This document shows positions 1 through 10,030 of a stretch of DNA of 64,000 nucleotides, in pieces. Below the pieces are notes generated by a model. The model did no database searches, was not told the DNA's origin, and was given only the letters and a program-made list of their open reading frames with translations. The stretch is from Bemisia tabaci. Taxonomy: Eukaryota > Arthropoda > Insecta > Hemiptera > Aleyrodidae. Positions within the stretch are counted from its first letter, which is position 1, and each line of letters begins with the position of its first letter. A program made the translations under genes and the position numbers. The stretch is taken from NCBI RefSeq assembly GCF_918797505.1, contig NC_092799.1, forward strand, positions 15,090,295 to 15,154,294. The letters are read 5' to 3'.

Positions 1-1645
1 CCGGGGAACATGATTTCGCCATCCTAAAACCGCGTATCTCCTCCAGTTTCCCGTTGGGAGTTGCGCGGTTTCTGCTCAGAGTAGCATCGCCGCTCTTGAC
101 TCTGGCAGGACAGCTCGGCCTTGGCATTTCAAAGGTATCCCGCACTACGCTATGGACACTGTTTACGTCTTAATCTACTTCGAGTACCTCGTTGCCGGCG
201 CTCATGATCAGACTCGAGTTACGCGCGGAAATTTCATCGATGCGGAAATGTTTATCTCCTGGTGGACCACCGACAGGGTGGCATGGAACGTAAGAAAGAC
301 ATGAGAGATTGGAAATTCCAGTGAAATATTCCATGAAATTTCACGAGGCTGTAAATGTTTCAGATTTTTCAGGGCTACAGTATACAACCCGCGATCAAAC
401 ACACGAAAATAGAGGAAAGTCACAATCGTTACTTTTACGATACATGAAAAGGAGCCGGTGTTTTTCAATGTCTTTCATAAATTTCTGCAATTTCATGAAA
501 TATTTCAGGAGAAATTTCAAGATTTTATTATTCATTACATTTTGCCACCCTGACAACTGGATTTGGTCCAAAATGTTGCGCTGCAATATATTCTTCATTA
601 TTGAAATTTTACCTAGGATATCATGGACGAATGGGTCAGTTGCGCTGAGCACAGAATCGTGTTTTGAAGCTTGATTCTTGTAGATGAGCTAAACATAATA
701 AGAGGTATTCGCTTAACAGTTAGGGAAATATCTGAAGCGGGCCCACGATTGCTACCATAGTTCCAAGTGCAAAAGCTTATTTGGACTTCACTTACAATGG
801 AGAATTTGCAGGTGTCTGAAATTTTTGTATTTGATAAGAAAACTAAGCACGAGGACATCTTTGGTTTCTGAATTTAACAATTATTGGAGGAAATATTACA
901 GAATAACCTAATTTGCCAGAATACATGTGTTTCGATGGAAAATGCCGCCATATGACGTCAAAAGGTGGCACATTTCCTCACTATTAAATCTATTTTTCTA
1001 CGATTTCCCAGTTCAGAAAGAAATTATGAAACATACTGCAAAATGAGCTTATTAAACACTTTCAGATGAAGCAATAAAGTTTTTTTGTGCAAAGTCACCA
1101 TTTCTGGCTTGATTTGAAACAACGTATGTTTATTTAATTCCCTCGAGCACCTAGGTGTCTTCATGGATGAATTAGAGGTAGTAGTTCCTCATTGCAAAAG
1201 GTCGTCCATTTCTATAATAATCTCTTCGGAATAAAATCAAGACGAAAATTGATCTTTCAGCGTCAGAGGGTAAAACCGTGTCTCTGAGATACCGATCCGG
1301 TTGGATCGAACGCTTACAACATGACTTCCCGCGGAACGGGACGGTTGAGCCATGCCGAAGAGGAGATGGGATCGCGGTTTCGGTGATAAACGAGACATCC
1401 GTGAGTTGCAGGTTGCGTCATCAATCATGAAGGCGTTGCAGACACAAGCCGAGGGGAAATTAATTTGTCCGATCACATTCAAGCGGGCATGACACCCAGT
1501 TCACTTTCGCGGACAGATTTCGCACGGATACCCCATCCACCCCGACCGCTAACGCCTCTATCCGATTCAGACTGCTCCTAGAGCAAGCTGTTCTAGGGTT
1601 GCTCGTTCCAAATTCGAGTTTTCGGTGGAGCATCACTCACCCGCT

Positions 1646-1897
1646 CTGCCGTTATAAGGAGGAACGCCGTATGAACATTCAAGAGTTGCCAAATTTTCTC
1701 CTTTAAAATGTGTATTTCTTAGAAAAATTAAGAATATTTTTCCTTGACATCTTCAGGAACTTCAAATGAAATCGCGGAAAAAATTATCTGAAAAATTGGA
1801 AGGAAAACATTCATAAGTTGACCAGGAAATTCGTGTTTTATCCAGGAAATTTGGCAACGCCTGAAGGGTCATACGGCGTTTTTCCTTAGCACGGCAG
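1646..1897 (+). mobile_element. MITE B1
   Basis: Ends CTGCCGTTATAAGG and CCTTAGCACGGCAG. The subterminal arms are also inverted (GTTGCCAAATTTTC near the left, AAATTTGGCAAC near the right). The flanks CGCT and CACT fit a 4-bp duplication with one change. 252 bp, non-coding. Confidence 0.75.
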
Positions 1898-1906
1898 CAC
1901 TGTTGA

Positions 1907-2070
1907 CAGAGGCGTGGCATGCTTTGCGATATATCGATTGATCTGCCATTAAAGCACATGAAAAAGGATCGATAAACAGGGAGTTCGCATTGAACACTTT
2001 AAAAATCGATTCTTTACCGCAGCTTCAAATAGGAGAATATCGATAATCGATCATTCACGCCTCGCCACTG
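1907..2070 (+). mobile_element. MITE A1
   Basis: Starts CAGAGGCGTGGCATGCTTTG and ends CGCCACTG. It is a near-complete hairpin with ATCGAT-rich arms. No clean 8-bp duplication remains (ACTGTTGA against GCTATGAA). It lies 9 bp from B1. Confidence 0.75.
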
Positions 2071-2123
2071 GCTATGAAAGTTTCGATGTCTCGGTGCAGA
2101 AAAGAGAGTATTTGTCAGATCTT

Positions 2124-2405
2124 CTGCAGGTCGATTGTTGAATCCAGTGTCGTGGCGTGCTTTGCGATATATAGATTGTTATGCCATTCAAACCTATGGG
2201 AAAGAATCGATAATCAGGGTGTTTGCAGCAAGCACCTTCATAATCGATTCTTTATTATAGGCTTAAATGGCAGAACAATCGATGTATCGCAAAGCACTCC
2301 ACGCCACTGGTTAAATCGTTATCGAATGACCTTGCTCGATATATAGCATTGTAAAGTAGGGAGCTATCAATTGGTCATTCGATAACGATTCAACAATCAA
2401 CCCGC
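2124..2405. repeat. Foldback K, split by MITE A2
   Basis: Outside A2, the arm GATTGTTGAATC plus GTTATCGAATGACC is the exact complement of GGTCATTCGATAACGATT plus CAACAATC at 2374-2399. The loop contains AT-rich DNA. The outer end (CAACAATCAACCCGCTG) resembles family J ends, so K may be a J relative. A half copy occurs near 27460. Confidence 0.65.
2145..2309. mobile_element. MITE A2, nested in K
   Basis: Starts CAGTGTCGTGGCGTGCTTTG and ends CGCCACTG. Both arms are of the L type (TTTGCGATATATMGATTG inner sequence). The duplication is GTTGAATC (2137-2144) and GTTAAATC (2310-2317), 7 of 8 matching. Removing A2 and one duplication restores the K arm exactly, which proves the insertion. Confidence 0.9.
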
Positions 2406-2933
2406 TGATTTTTCCTGGCTTATTCCAGCAAGTTGGCAACGGTGTTAACACTCCATTTAAATCAGTTGAATATATAAATTCTAGGTGATTTTTCAAAGTG
2501 ATTATACTTTTTCATATTCGTAGTTACAATGTTGCGCTTGTAATGAAAGTTACTTCGGGGGGGGGGGGGGGGGGACAATTCGCGTAGCTTCTGCGACCGG
2601 AATTATTGTTATTACACGTGTAGGCCTTGTGTTGTGATTTAGGTCTGGAACTCATCCACTGCGCTGAATACAACATTGTCGAAAGGAAGTGCTGGCAATA
2701 TTCTTTTTTTATCCACCCACTTGCGTGACCTGGCCTAAAATTCCACTTACATATTGACTAAATAGGGTTAATATTTTCGTTAGCGATAGAGCGAAGATGG
2801 GAGTAAATACCACCGTGGCAACCAAATTTGTTCAGTGCCTCTAAATTTTTATTCCAAACAATTTTCCATGGTCGTGGAAATGAGGACACCGGGATCAAAC
2901 ATATTCCATTCCGCTCATATGTTCACGTGAATA

Positions 2934-3186
2934 CTGCCGTGCTAAGGAAAAACGCTTTATGAGCCTTCAGACGTTGTCAAGTTTCCAAAGATAAAAACCG
3001 AGTTAATTGGGAAAATTGCGAATATTATTTTCCAAAATTTTCAGACAATTTTGTACGCAATTTAATCTAAAATATCTGAAAATTTCAGGGAAAAATATGC
3101 TGGAATGTTGTCAAAAATACGTGTTTCATCAAGAGAAATTTGGCAACTCTCGAATGTTCATACGGCGTTCTTCCTTAGCACAGCAG
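2934..3186 (+). mobile_element. MITE B2, upstream of the secreted-protein gene
   Basis: Ends CTGCCGTGCTAAGGAAAAAC and TTCCTTAGCACAGCAG. Flanks AATA and AATC (3 of 4). 253 bp. It ends about 120 bp before the TATA box at 3307. Confidence 0.8.
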
Positions 3187-3306
3187 AATCGGTGTAAATT
3201 CTAAATTTTCATTTTGTGTTTGAGCAGCTCAAATAAAAATCTTCAATCTTTGGAAAACAGTATCAATGTCGAACTAATTTTTCGAGGCCAGAACGGCACA
3301 CGGCAG

Positions 3307-3313
3307 TATAAAA
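3307..3313 (+). promoter_or_regulatory. TATA box of the secreted-protein gene
   Basis: TATAAAA lies about 75 bp upstream of the start codon at 3382, which puts a transcription start near 3335-3342 and gives a short 5' leader of about 40 bp. The spacing is normal for an RNA polymerase II core promoter. A family-B MITE ends 120 bp upstream, at 3186, and may supply or disturb upstream control sequence. This is inference from position and motif only. Confidence 0.55.
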
Positions 3314-3381
3314 CGTTCGCTGTTGTACTGTGGGAGCATTTATAGAATCTGTTGTCGTTATTGTGAAGCTGTGCAGTGAAA

Positions 3382-3417
3382 ATGGTTCCAAGATTCACCA
3401 CCCTTCTCCTAATATGC
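3382..3417 (+). CDS. Exon 1: start of signal peptide
   Basis: Twelve codons from ATG 3382 to TGC, followed by a strong donor GTGAGT at 3418. The start sits in GTGAAAATGG, with A at -3 and G at +4, an acceptable metazoan context. The exon is too short to be found by ORF length. It is supported by the TATA box upstream and by the in-frame hydrophobic continuation in exon 2. Confidence 0.55.
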
Positions 3418-6006
3418 GTGAGTAATGAAAGCTATATAAAATTGAAATTTTCGTCCATCATTCTTTTCTGACTAAATGAAGGCGACTAGAAATTATTATT
3501 TGATTTATAATATATAAAACAATGCGAGATTCATATTATGAAACAGAAAAATCATTTAAATAAACGGCCCATGAATATAAAAATTGTAGAATGTAAGAGA
3601 AATGTTAATCCTTCAGATCCACGATTCATTTTACATGACGAACGGCGGTGCCGTTACAAATCTATTGCAATCCAAAAGAAAATATGTAGCAGAAAAAAAA
3701 TTATGGGAACTCTTTTTAGTTTCCACTTAAAAGAGGAGAGACAACCTTCATTTTCCATTCCTCATACATACTAATTTATTTTTTATGTTTATTCTTTCAC
3801 AGATTTGCAGTTCCTTGCTGTTATGCTACATCGAAAATGGAGCAGTTACGGCTCTTGAGGAGGTACCTTTTTTGTGACTTACTATTGAATGAATTAATAC
3901 ACATATATTTTAAGGATTTTTAGAACGATGCATTTACGATGTAAAGAGCAGAAAATCAGTTTAACCACAATTCGCTTCCACTTTTCACTTCCACTTTTCG
4001 TTTGATCACTTCCAGTTTTTTTAACAGAGAATTTAAGCATCATATGCCTCGAACTTTTCATGAATTTTCCTGAGAGTATGGGGGATACACACTCAAAATT
4101 TGCTTCGTTTTTCCCGTAAAAAATATGAGGAGCTGGATGGCGTCCAATGCAGATTAAACTCGAGGTTTTTTTCTCTGTGCATGCTGGCCAAGTTAAAATA
4201 TTACAAAATGGAAGCTATGCAACCTTATTAACATAGATGGGTTGAATGGTTGCATACCTAAACTAAAAGAAGATCCTGTGTATTTTATATACGGGTCTAA
4301 ACTGTCCCGGAATTGGCAATCTAGTGGAAAAAACTTGTTCGGCAGGCTAGGGTTAGTAGCCCAAGTTGGCAAATGTCTCCAATAAAATAATTCAATAATG
4401 TACCAACGATTTTCTGTTTGGAAAAATAGGGCGCTGGTCTTCGTTCAGTGAGGAGCACTGGTGAGGGTGGTGGCGCTGGGGGCGGCGTTGGAGGCGAAGC
4501 TCGTGGAGGCGCTGGTGGTGGTAATGACGCTGGTGGTAAAAAGTACTCAACCAAAAGTAGCTCGGGGCTTGAGTCGGAGCACGAATCTGGTGAGAAAGGC
4601 GGGAACGGCACTATGAGCGGGGGTACTATGAGTGGGGGTACAAGGAGCGGGGGCACTACTTTAACCGGCGATGAAACTCCCAAATCTCTGGGTGAAGGCG
4701 CAGGCGGTCTCCCGAGTGGTGGAAACGGCGAAAAGAATAAGCCACAAATATAAAAAAAAATTAAAGAGGTTGCTAGATTCCGGTTTGCTTCTTAGTTCCC
4801 AAGAGCCCAAAAGTCAGAGCCAGTGGCGTGGCGTGAATTGCGATATATCGATTGTTATGCCATTTAAACCTATGAAAAAAGATCGATTATCAGGGTGTTC
4901 GCAGCGAACACCTTAGTAATCGATTCTTTACCATAGTTTCAAATGGCGAGATATCGATAATCGATTATTCACGCCACGCCACTGGTCAGAGCCCGCTGCA
5001 GGTGAGTCTACACTCTTCGAGTCTCGAAGCCTTCCTCGTCGCCACGATCAAAATGGAGGTTTAAAGTTGATATCGAAATCTGGCGAATCACGTCGCAAGA
5101 ATTCCGACGAACTCTTCATTTTGATCTCCCATTTTGATCGTGGAGACATAGAGCTACACTGCCGTGCTGAGGAAAAACACCGTACGAACCTTCAGGCGTT
5201 GCCAAATTTTCTTTGATAAAATACGTATTTTCTGGTAAACTTATGAATATTTTCCTTCCAATTTTTCAGATAATTTTGTTCACGATTCCTAAAGCCCCTG
5301 AAAATTTCAAGGATGGATATTCACATCTTTCCTCAAAAATAAACATTGTAGGAGGAAATTTGGCAACTCTCGAATGTTCATACGGCGTTTTTCCTTAGCA
5401 CGGCGGTACAGTCGGCTGGTGTACTATCTATCCAGGGAACATCAGCTTCATTTTCACATCGATGACAAAAAATTCATGTTATGGACCCGAAATACTTGTT
5501 TCATAAGCCGAATCAATTCAGGATTGTAATACACAGTTAAACGCCTCGCGCGGAATGCCTCGATCGTAATTCCACTTGCTCTGCTATTATTTTTACTATC
5601 CAAATTGAGACAGATTTGCGTTCAAATGGGTGGTAGGATCCGGCAATCGGTAACCACGTAGATAATAAAAATGCACATTTGAAAAACAGGCACTTTTGAC
5701 TCAAATTATCAAGGAAAGTGAGTTTTGAGAGTTTCAGAGATTTCCAATGACAGTTGGTCATTACACTCTTTTTTCCCCTGATTTTCTGAGTTGACGCCAG
5801 ACCCAAGAACCTTTTTACGCTGGGGTACTAATTTTTATGATCTAGTGACCTATCCAATCTATCTCTGGAATTCTGATCCTACTGGTTACGTTGCGTTCAT
5901 AAGAAGCATGATCACCACACATCTGACAAATTTTCTAGGGACCATGAATGATCGTGAATCTAAAGACTTCTACAATTTTTTTTCTTGCACTCCACAGCAA
6001 CAATAA
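3382..6006 (+). CDS. Small secreted protein gene, multi-exon, broken by a MITE
   Basis: Seen: exon 1 is 3382-3417 (MVPRFTTLLLIC, donor GTGAGT). Exon 2 is 3803-3862 after TTTCACAG (ICSSLLLCYIENGAVTALEE, donor GTACCT). Exons 1 and 2 join in phase 0 and give a classic signal peptide: a basic residue, a Leu/Ile/Cys-rich core, and likely cleavage near ENGA. The last coding exon is 5801-6006 after a pyrimidine tract and GCCAG. It encodes about 68 residues beginning PRTFLRWGTNFYD and ends at TAA 6004-6006. Between them lie a Gly-rich exon (4430-4753) and a 34-bp exon (4796-4820 plus 4993-5001) interrupted by a MITE. With the MITE set aside, exons 1-2-4-5 total 336 nt, in frame, about 111 aa. Inferred: a secreted protein, possibly salivary or extracellular. 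I do not recognise the family. The C-terminal exon is rich in Trp, Tyr and Phe and has one Cys. Exon joins are predictions without transcript support. Confidence 0.55.
3803..3862 (+). CDS. Exon 2: signal peptide core and mature N-terminus
   Basis: Twenty codons in phase 0 between acceptor TTCTTTCACAG and donor GTACCT. They extend the hydrophobic run and end in an acidic stretch (TALEE). The alternative acceptor seven bases downstream would lead to an early stop, so the first AG is preferred. Confidence 0.55.
4430..4753 (+). CDS. Gly-rich exon, possible alternative terminal exon
   Basis: After acceptor AAAAATAG at 4429, an open frame in phase 0 with exon 2 runs 107 codons to TAA 4751-4753. 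It is about one third glycine, with short repeats such as EGGGAGGGVGGEARGG and three SGGT units near residues 60-75. If used as the last exon it gives a secreted Gly-rich protein of 139 aa (exons 1+2+3). If it is not terminal, a donor at 4692 (TGG|GTGAAG, phase 1) could join a shorter form of exon 4 that starts at 4804, with exon 5 then starting at 5791. The opposite strand reads as a Pro-rich ORF, which I take to be a shadow because the + reading fits the flanking exons. Confidence 0.4.
   Translation, partial: GAGLRSVRSTGEGGGAGGGVGGEARGGAGGGNDAGGKKYSTKSSSGLESEHESGEKGGNGTMSGGTMSGGTRSGGTTLTGDETPKSLGEGAGGLPSGGNGEKNKPQI
4796..5001 (+). pseudogene. Exon 4 interrupted by MITE A3
   Basis: The acceptor TTGCTTCTTAG (4795) and the strong donor CAG|GTGAGT (5002) bracket 206 bp. 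Of these, 164 bp are MITE A3 and 8 bp are its duplicated target. The remaining 34 bp (4796-4820 and 4993-5001) read FPRAQKSEPAA plus one base and join exon 5 in frame. With the insertion present, the frame runs into the MITE and stops at TAA 4865-4867. The C-terminal domain is therefore lost unless the exon is skipped or the MITE is spliced out. Confidence 0.4.
4821..4984 (+). mobile_element. MITE A3, inside exon 4
   Basis: 164 bp, CAGTGGCGTGGCGTG to CCACGCCACTG, with a perfect 8-bp duplication GTCAGAGC at 4813-4820 and 4985-4992. The TIR and 8-bp duplication fit the hAT superfamily. The centre is a perfect short hairpin, GGTGTTCGCAGCGAACACC. The intact duplication suggests a recent insertion. 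Confidence 0.93.
5042..5146. repeat. Inverted repeat V in the last intron
   Basis: CCACGATCAAAATGGAGGTT at 5042 and its complement CCCATTTTGATCGTGG at 5128-5143 flank about 65 bp. A small foldback in the intron between exons 4 and 5. Confidence 0.5.
5159..5406 (+). mobile_element. MITE B3, in the last intron
   Basis: 248 bp with standard B ends and a perfect 4-bp duplication TACA (5155-5158 and 5407-5410). It lies in the intron before exon 5, so it should be removed by splicing. The rest of this intron, 5411-5790, shows no further feature. Confidence 0.88.
5801..6006 (+). CDS. Exon 5: C-terminal domain
   Basis: A pyrimidine-rich tract (CTCTTTTTTCCCCTG) precedes two candidate acceptors, at 5790 (TGAG) and 5800 (GCCAG). 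The latter matches consensus better and fits the phase of exon 4. The frame is open to TAA 6004-6006 and has coding-like composition, with the motif LVTYPIYLWNSDPTGYVAF in the middle and an ending FFSCTPQQQ. No family recognised. Confidence 0.5.
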
Positions 6007-6155
6007 AATCTAAATGTGACAGGCGTTAAGTTCTCCTACATCCTCGATACTTAAAATCTTTATCCGCAATTAAGCCTGATTCCATTTTTAAAAAAAAATC
6101 ATTATTGCACCATTTATTATTATAATAATGCCGTATTCTGTATCTAAGTATTGTC

Positions 6156-6161
6156 AATAAA
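6156..6161 (+). terminator. Poly(A) signal of the secreted-protein gene
   Basis: AATAAA at 6156-6161 is followed by a T-rich, GT-containing stretch. Another AATAAA overlaps the stop codon at 6002-6007. The downstream one gives a 3' UTR of about 170 bp and seems the likelier signal. Confidence 0.45.
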
Positions 6162-6393
6162 ATTTTTCTTTCAATTTGGTCGCTATTTCTCAATTTTTCC
6201 CCTTAACGTTCATGATTCGTCGAAAAAAACTGACCTTCATTTCTTTTGAAAAATGAAACATTCAAACTTTAGATGAGTCCATCGCTTTCACATATTACGG
6301 AGGCTTGTCGAAAAAAGGAAAATTGAACTATTGATACTGTCTACATCAGTATGCGAGCTATATGGTATCCTCCACTTGAGATTAGATCGGAAT

Positions 6394-6541
6394 CAGAGGC
6401 GTGGCGTGCTTTTGCGATAAATCGAATTATCATTTAAACCCATGGTAAAGAATCGATTATTAAGGTGTTCGCTTATCGATCCTTTTCCACAGGTTTAAAT
6501 GACCGATCAATCGATATATCGCAAAGCACGCTACGCCACTG
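6394..6541. mobile_element. MITE A4
   Basis: 148 bp, shortened inside. Perfect duplication ATCGGAAT (6386-6393 and 6542-6549). Both arms are of the L type. Confidence 0.9.
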
Positions 6542-7042
6542 ATCGGAATATGCATCAGGGCCACAGAGTCGCACTGACTACTTCGTATATGCAATTTATA
6601 AAATCAAGATGGATGAAATCATGGTGTGCCCATGTTACAACGTCAATTATGATTTCTTCCAGTGGGCAGTAACTTTGTTTATTCTGCTATAACAGGAGGA
6701 AACTGACTAAATGTTGTCAAAAGAGTATTTAAAACTCCTTGCTGTTATACTAAGGGATTTTAATTCAATTGTGAATCGTTAATTTTCAATACGGGCATTT
6801 TCTAATTTTCTAGAGATATCTGCTGATGAATTAGAAGGCGAACCTGATTTTTTTTTCTCAAATGCGCGGTTTTACATTTTAAATGAATCGAACTTAGTCA
6901 GTTTACGAACTATGTAAAGCGTAAATACAAGCAGTACACGGATAGAAGTCACTTTAGACCTAGCGTCGAGTTGATTGTCATTACATGGTCAAAATAAAGT
7001 CCTTGACGTTGGAACTTTAGTTATTCCCATGAAGGACCGGTG

Positions 7043-7208
7043 CAGTGGGGTGGCGTGCTTTGTGATGCATCGATTATATCTGCCAGTTAAACCTATGGCA
7101 AAGGATTGATAAAGAAGGTGTTCCCAACGAACACCTTGATAATCAATTCTTTATTATAGCTTCAAATGGGGGAAAACTCGATAATCGATCATTCTCGAAT
7201 CGCCACTG
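7043..7208 (+). mobile_element. MITE A5
   Basis: CAGTGGGGTGGCGTGCTTTG to CGCCACTG, L arm then R arm, centre GGTGTTCCCAACGAACACC. The flanks do not match, so this is an older copy. Confidence 0.8.
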
Positions 7209-9144
7209 GGAATTTTTTTGCTCGATTCGATTGTCGCGTCGACGAATCACAGCAAAAACAGTCCCGGATTAGGATGGGCCAAAAACAGCTCAAATTGCCA
7301 CCCCTCCTTTTTCCCGGGAAATATATCTATTAAGATCAGTAATTGTGATAATGCGCCATAAACGGCTATGTGATAATCACTCTACCGATTGGACCGTAAC
7401 CAAACTTTCACAGCATCATCGAACATTAGAAAATCGCATCTCGCGCGATAATAAAGTTATGAAATAAAGCAATAAAAAGTATACTGGGACACGCACTTTT
7501 CGGAAGATGGGATTTCCACCCACCGAAATGCACCAAGAACAATAAACCTTTGTCGCCAAAATACGTGTTCTGGTTTACATTTTATTTATTAATTTATTTA
7601 TGTTTTTATTTATTTTATTACGTCATCGATTACACATTTTGATCGCCGACATTTTGACTATGCAAAAAGCCAGCTTGTAAGAACTATCCTTGAAATGATT
7701 ACGCTCTTTCTCGAAAACACCTATTTTACATATGTTACTGATGTTGAGCTTCTTAAATTGAAGTATCCCTCAAAAAGTGGCAATACGGCTTTGTTGATGT
7801 CGAATTCCGCACCGCTCGCTCGCAACTTATTTTTGGCAAAAAAGTTCCCCCGTAATGTGCCATCCACAACTCCAACTGTCAATTAGCAATCGTCTCCGAT
7901 CCAAAGTATTCCTCTTTGAGAAAGGCACGAACAAACTCGTCACAATAGAGGGCTTTGACAGCTTCCGAAACGAACTTTTTGTTTTTAAAGGTATTGCGAA
8001 GTTGAGTCTTAAAAGCGTTGCCTGAAATTTTCGGAATAATTCGAAATGGATTCGCGCGAAATTGATTGATCGGTTTATTTCTAAAATTGCGGCATCTTAC
8101 GACGGAATTCATCAGAGCTAGTTCACTAGCGCGGAAACTGATACTAAAATGCCCAGTAAAAATAAATGTAGACTTAGTGAGAAAACTAAAATTTCATTGA
8201 AACGCAACAGAAGCTTTTCAACCCCTCTGCAGCACCGACACCTTCGTGAGGGTCAAAAGTTGGGAATTGCATTGAACGAGTAAATTTTTTCAATTTCCAA
8301 AGACGAAAAAAATTAATTGACCCACTTTCTTACATTGATGAACGTTTATCAAAGTGAATAAAAAAATTTGGCAATATTGAAACGTAGTTATGTCTTTTCG
8401 TCAGGAAACGACGATTTGTGCCTGGTGAGTGGGGGGGGGGGGCATTGTTTTCGCCACAATGTTTTCGTGTGTTCCACTTAAAAACATAACAGGGGTGTTA
8501 CGAGACTGACTTTATTCTATTAAAGAGGCAAAGAGTCCATCCCTGCTCGTGGAGGGGGGTGAATGGAGGGGGGGGGGGGCTGTTCGGAGCATTCAAAGTT
8601 TCCTCATGAAATTGACGGGAATTTCTGAAGCGCACACAAAAAAGTTTCGAGCCACTCCTATCCGCTGCTCCAGTTCCCGAACTGCCCCGTTCGGAATAAC
8701 CGCCCAACTCCGCCGGGGACCGTTGGGCACATGAGTGGTTTTTTTGAAAAGCAAGACAGTATACATGAGTGGAAAGGGGAGGGAGGCGCTGGTCGGCTCT
8801 ATGTATTCTCCGAATGAAAGGCTCCGATAAAAATCTGCGAGTGGGGAACAGGGATGGATCCCTTCGTTTCCCTTACGATGCGCGCTGAGGCGGTTTCTCG
8901 ACTCAATGAACAAACAGCTTTGCCGGATTTGAGTGTCTAGATTTTTTAGTTCAATCGGATAATCGATTCGCATTTTTTTATGGGCGGGGGGGGGGGGGCG
9001 ATTCTTCTCACCAATGAATCACTAAAAACAAGACGTGAACTAAAGCACTCCTATAAAATGCTCTCTTCAAATTAGCACGTAGCAAATCATTCTCACGATG
9101 AGCTGTTTGGAAATTAAATCCTAAAGCAGATTTATGAGAATAAA
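7209..9144. other. Gene-free stretch with G-runs
   Basis: AT-rich unique DNA. It holds a TTTA-rich patch (7575-7620) and poly-G runs near 8431, 8566-8578 and 8986-8998. The open frames here are short and show no family signal. About 8330-8420 has weak likeness to the end of repeat U. Confidence 0.4.
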
Positions 9145-9164
9145 GTGATGAGAGGTATCACTAA

Positions 9165-9355
9165 TAAAAAAGTTCGAGCAAAACTTTCGGTTCGCGTGAC
9201 CGAACTTTTACGGTATAGCGAACTGACGGACGAAGTTCGATCATATGAACCAAATGTTCGGTTACACGAGCCGAAAGTTCAGTTTGACAAACCCAATATT
9301 TGGGATGATATGAAATACCGAACGTTCGGTTCATATGACCGAACTTTTTTTGAAG
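9165..9355. repeat. Cluster of TTCGGT dyads (M)
   Basis: Four imperfect palindromes of 20-26 bp built on TTCGGTTC...GACCGAA occur in 190 bp, for example TTCGGTTCGCGTGACCGAAC and GTTCGGTTCATATGACCGAA. The spacers differ. A long ORF covers the cluster but follows the repeats, so I do not call it a gene. Confidence 0.6.
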
Positions 9356-9403
9356 TGTATTTAAAAGAGCCCTTGAATGGCAAAAACACACTAGTCGTGC
9401 ATT

Positions 9404-9653
9404 CTGCCGTGCTAAGGAAAACGCCGTATGAACCTTCAGGCATTGCAAAATTTCCTTCGATAACACGAATTTCGTGGTAAACTGATGAATATTTCTCTTC
9501 CAATTTTTCAGATAATTTTGTTCGCAATTTCGCTTAAAGTTCCTGAAAAGTTCAAGGAAAAATATTCAAAACTTTTCTCAGAAATAAACATTTTAACAAA
9601 GGAAATTTGGCAACTCTCGAATGTATATACGGCGTTCTTCCTTAGCACGGGAG
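9404..9653 (+). mobile_element. MITE B4
   Basis: 250 bp with standard B ends and a perfect 4-bp duplication CATT (9400-9403 and 9654-9657). Confidence 0.88.
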
Positions 9654-9777
9654 CATTGGTATCGGTTGTTTAGACCTTAAATCGCGCGAGATATCGAGAA
9701 ATCGCCAAGAGACGGATATTTTCTGACACTATGTTAGCTTTCCCGGCGATTTGTAGTTGAATAGAAGCTCAAAAATC

Positions 9778-10030
9778 GGCGCTTCATCAACTTATTGCCC
9801 TTTTTCTTAAAGGGCTATCAAATTTTGGATCCGTTTTTGTTTGTTCTAAAGTTCCAACTTATAAATCTTTTTCCCTCTTTAAGAAAAGCAATACAAATAG
9901 ACTGGAACGAAACATTAAAATGATTTTTTTCGTCGTATTTCAGATAAACCACAGCAGATTTAAGGTGCTCATATTCGTTCGCCCTTGACAAAATAGGCAG
10001 CGAAAAAGTTGCAACGTCGCAATCTGAGTT
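9778..10030 (+). repeat. Diverged direct repeat T1
   Basis: Shares ordered blocks with 10771-11025: GGCGCTTCATC against GGCACTTCGTC, GGATCCGT, AGATTTAAGGTGCTC against AGATTTTAAAGTGCTC, and GTTGCAACGTCGCAA against GTTACAACGTCGCAA. An old interspersed repeat of unknown class; a short relic is near 24060. Confidence 0.5.

Noticed and set aside
4321..4683. Pro-rich ORF on the minus strand
   Set aside because: It is the complement of the Gly-rich exon. The + reading fits the signal-peptide exons and splice phases; the minus reading has no promoter or exon partners.
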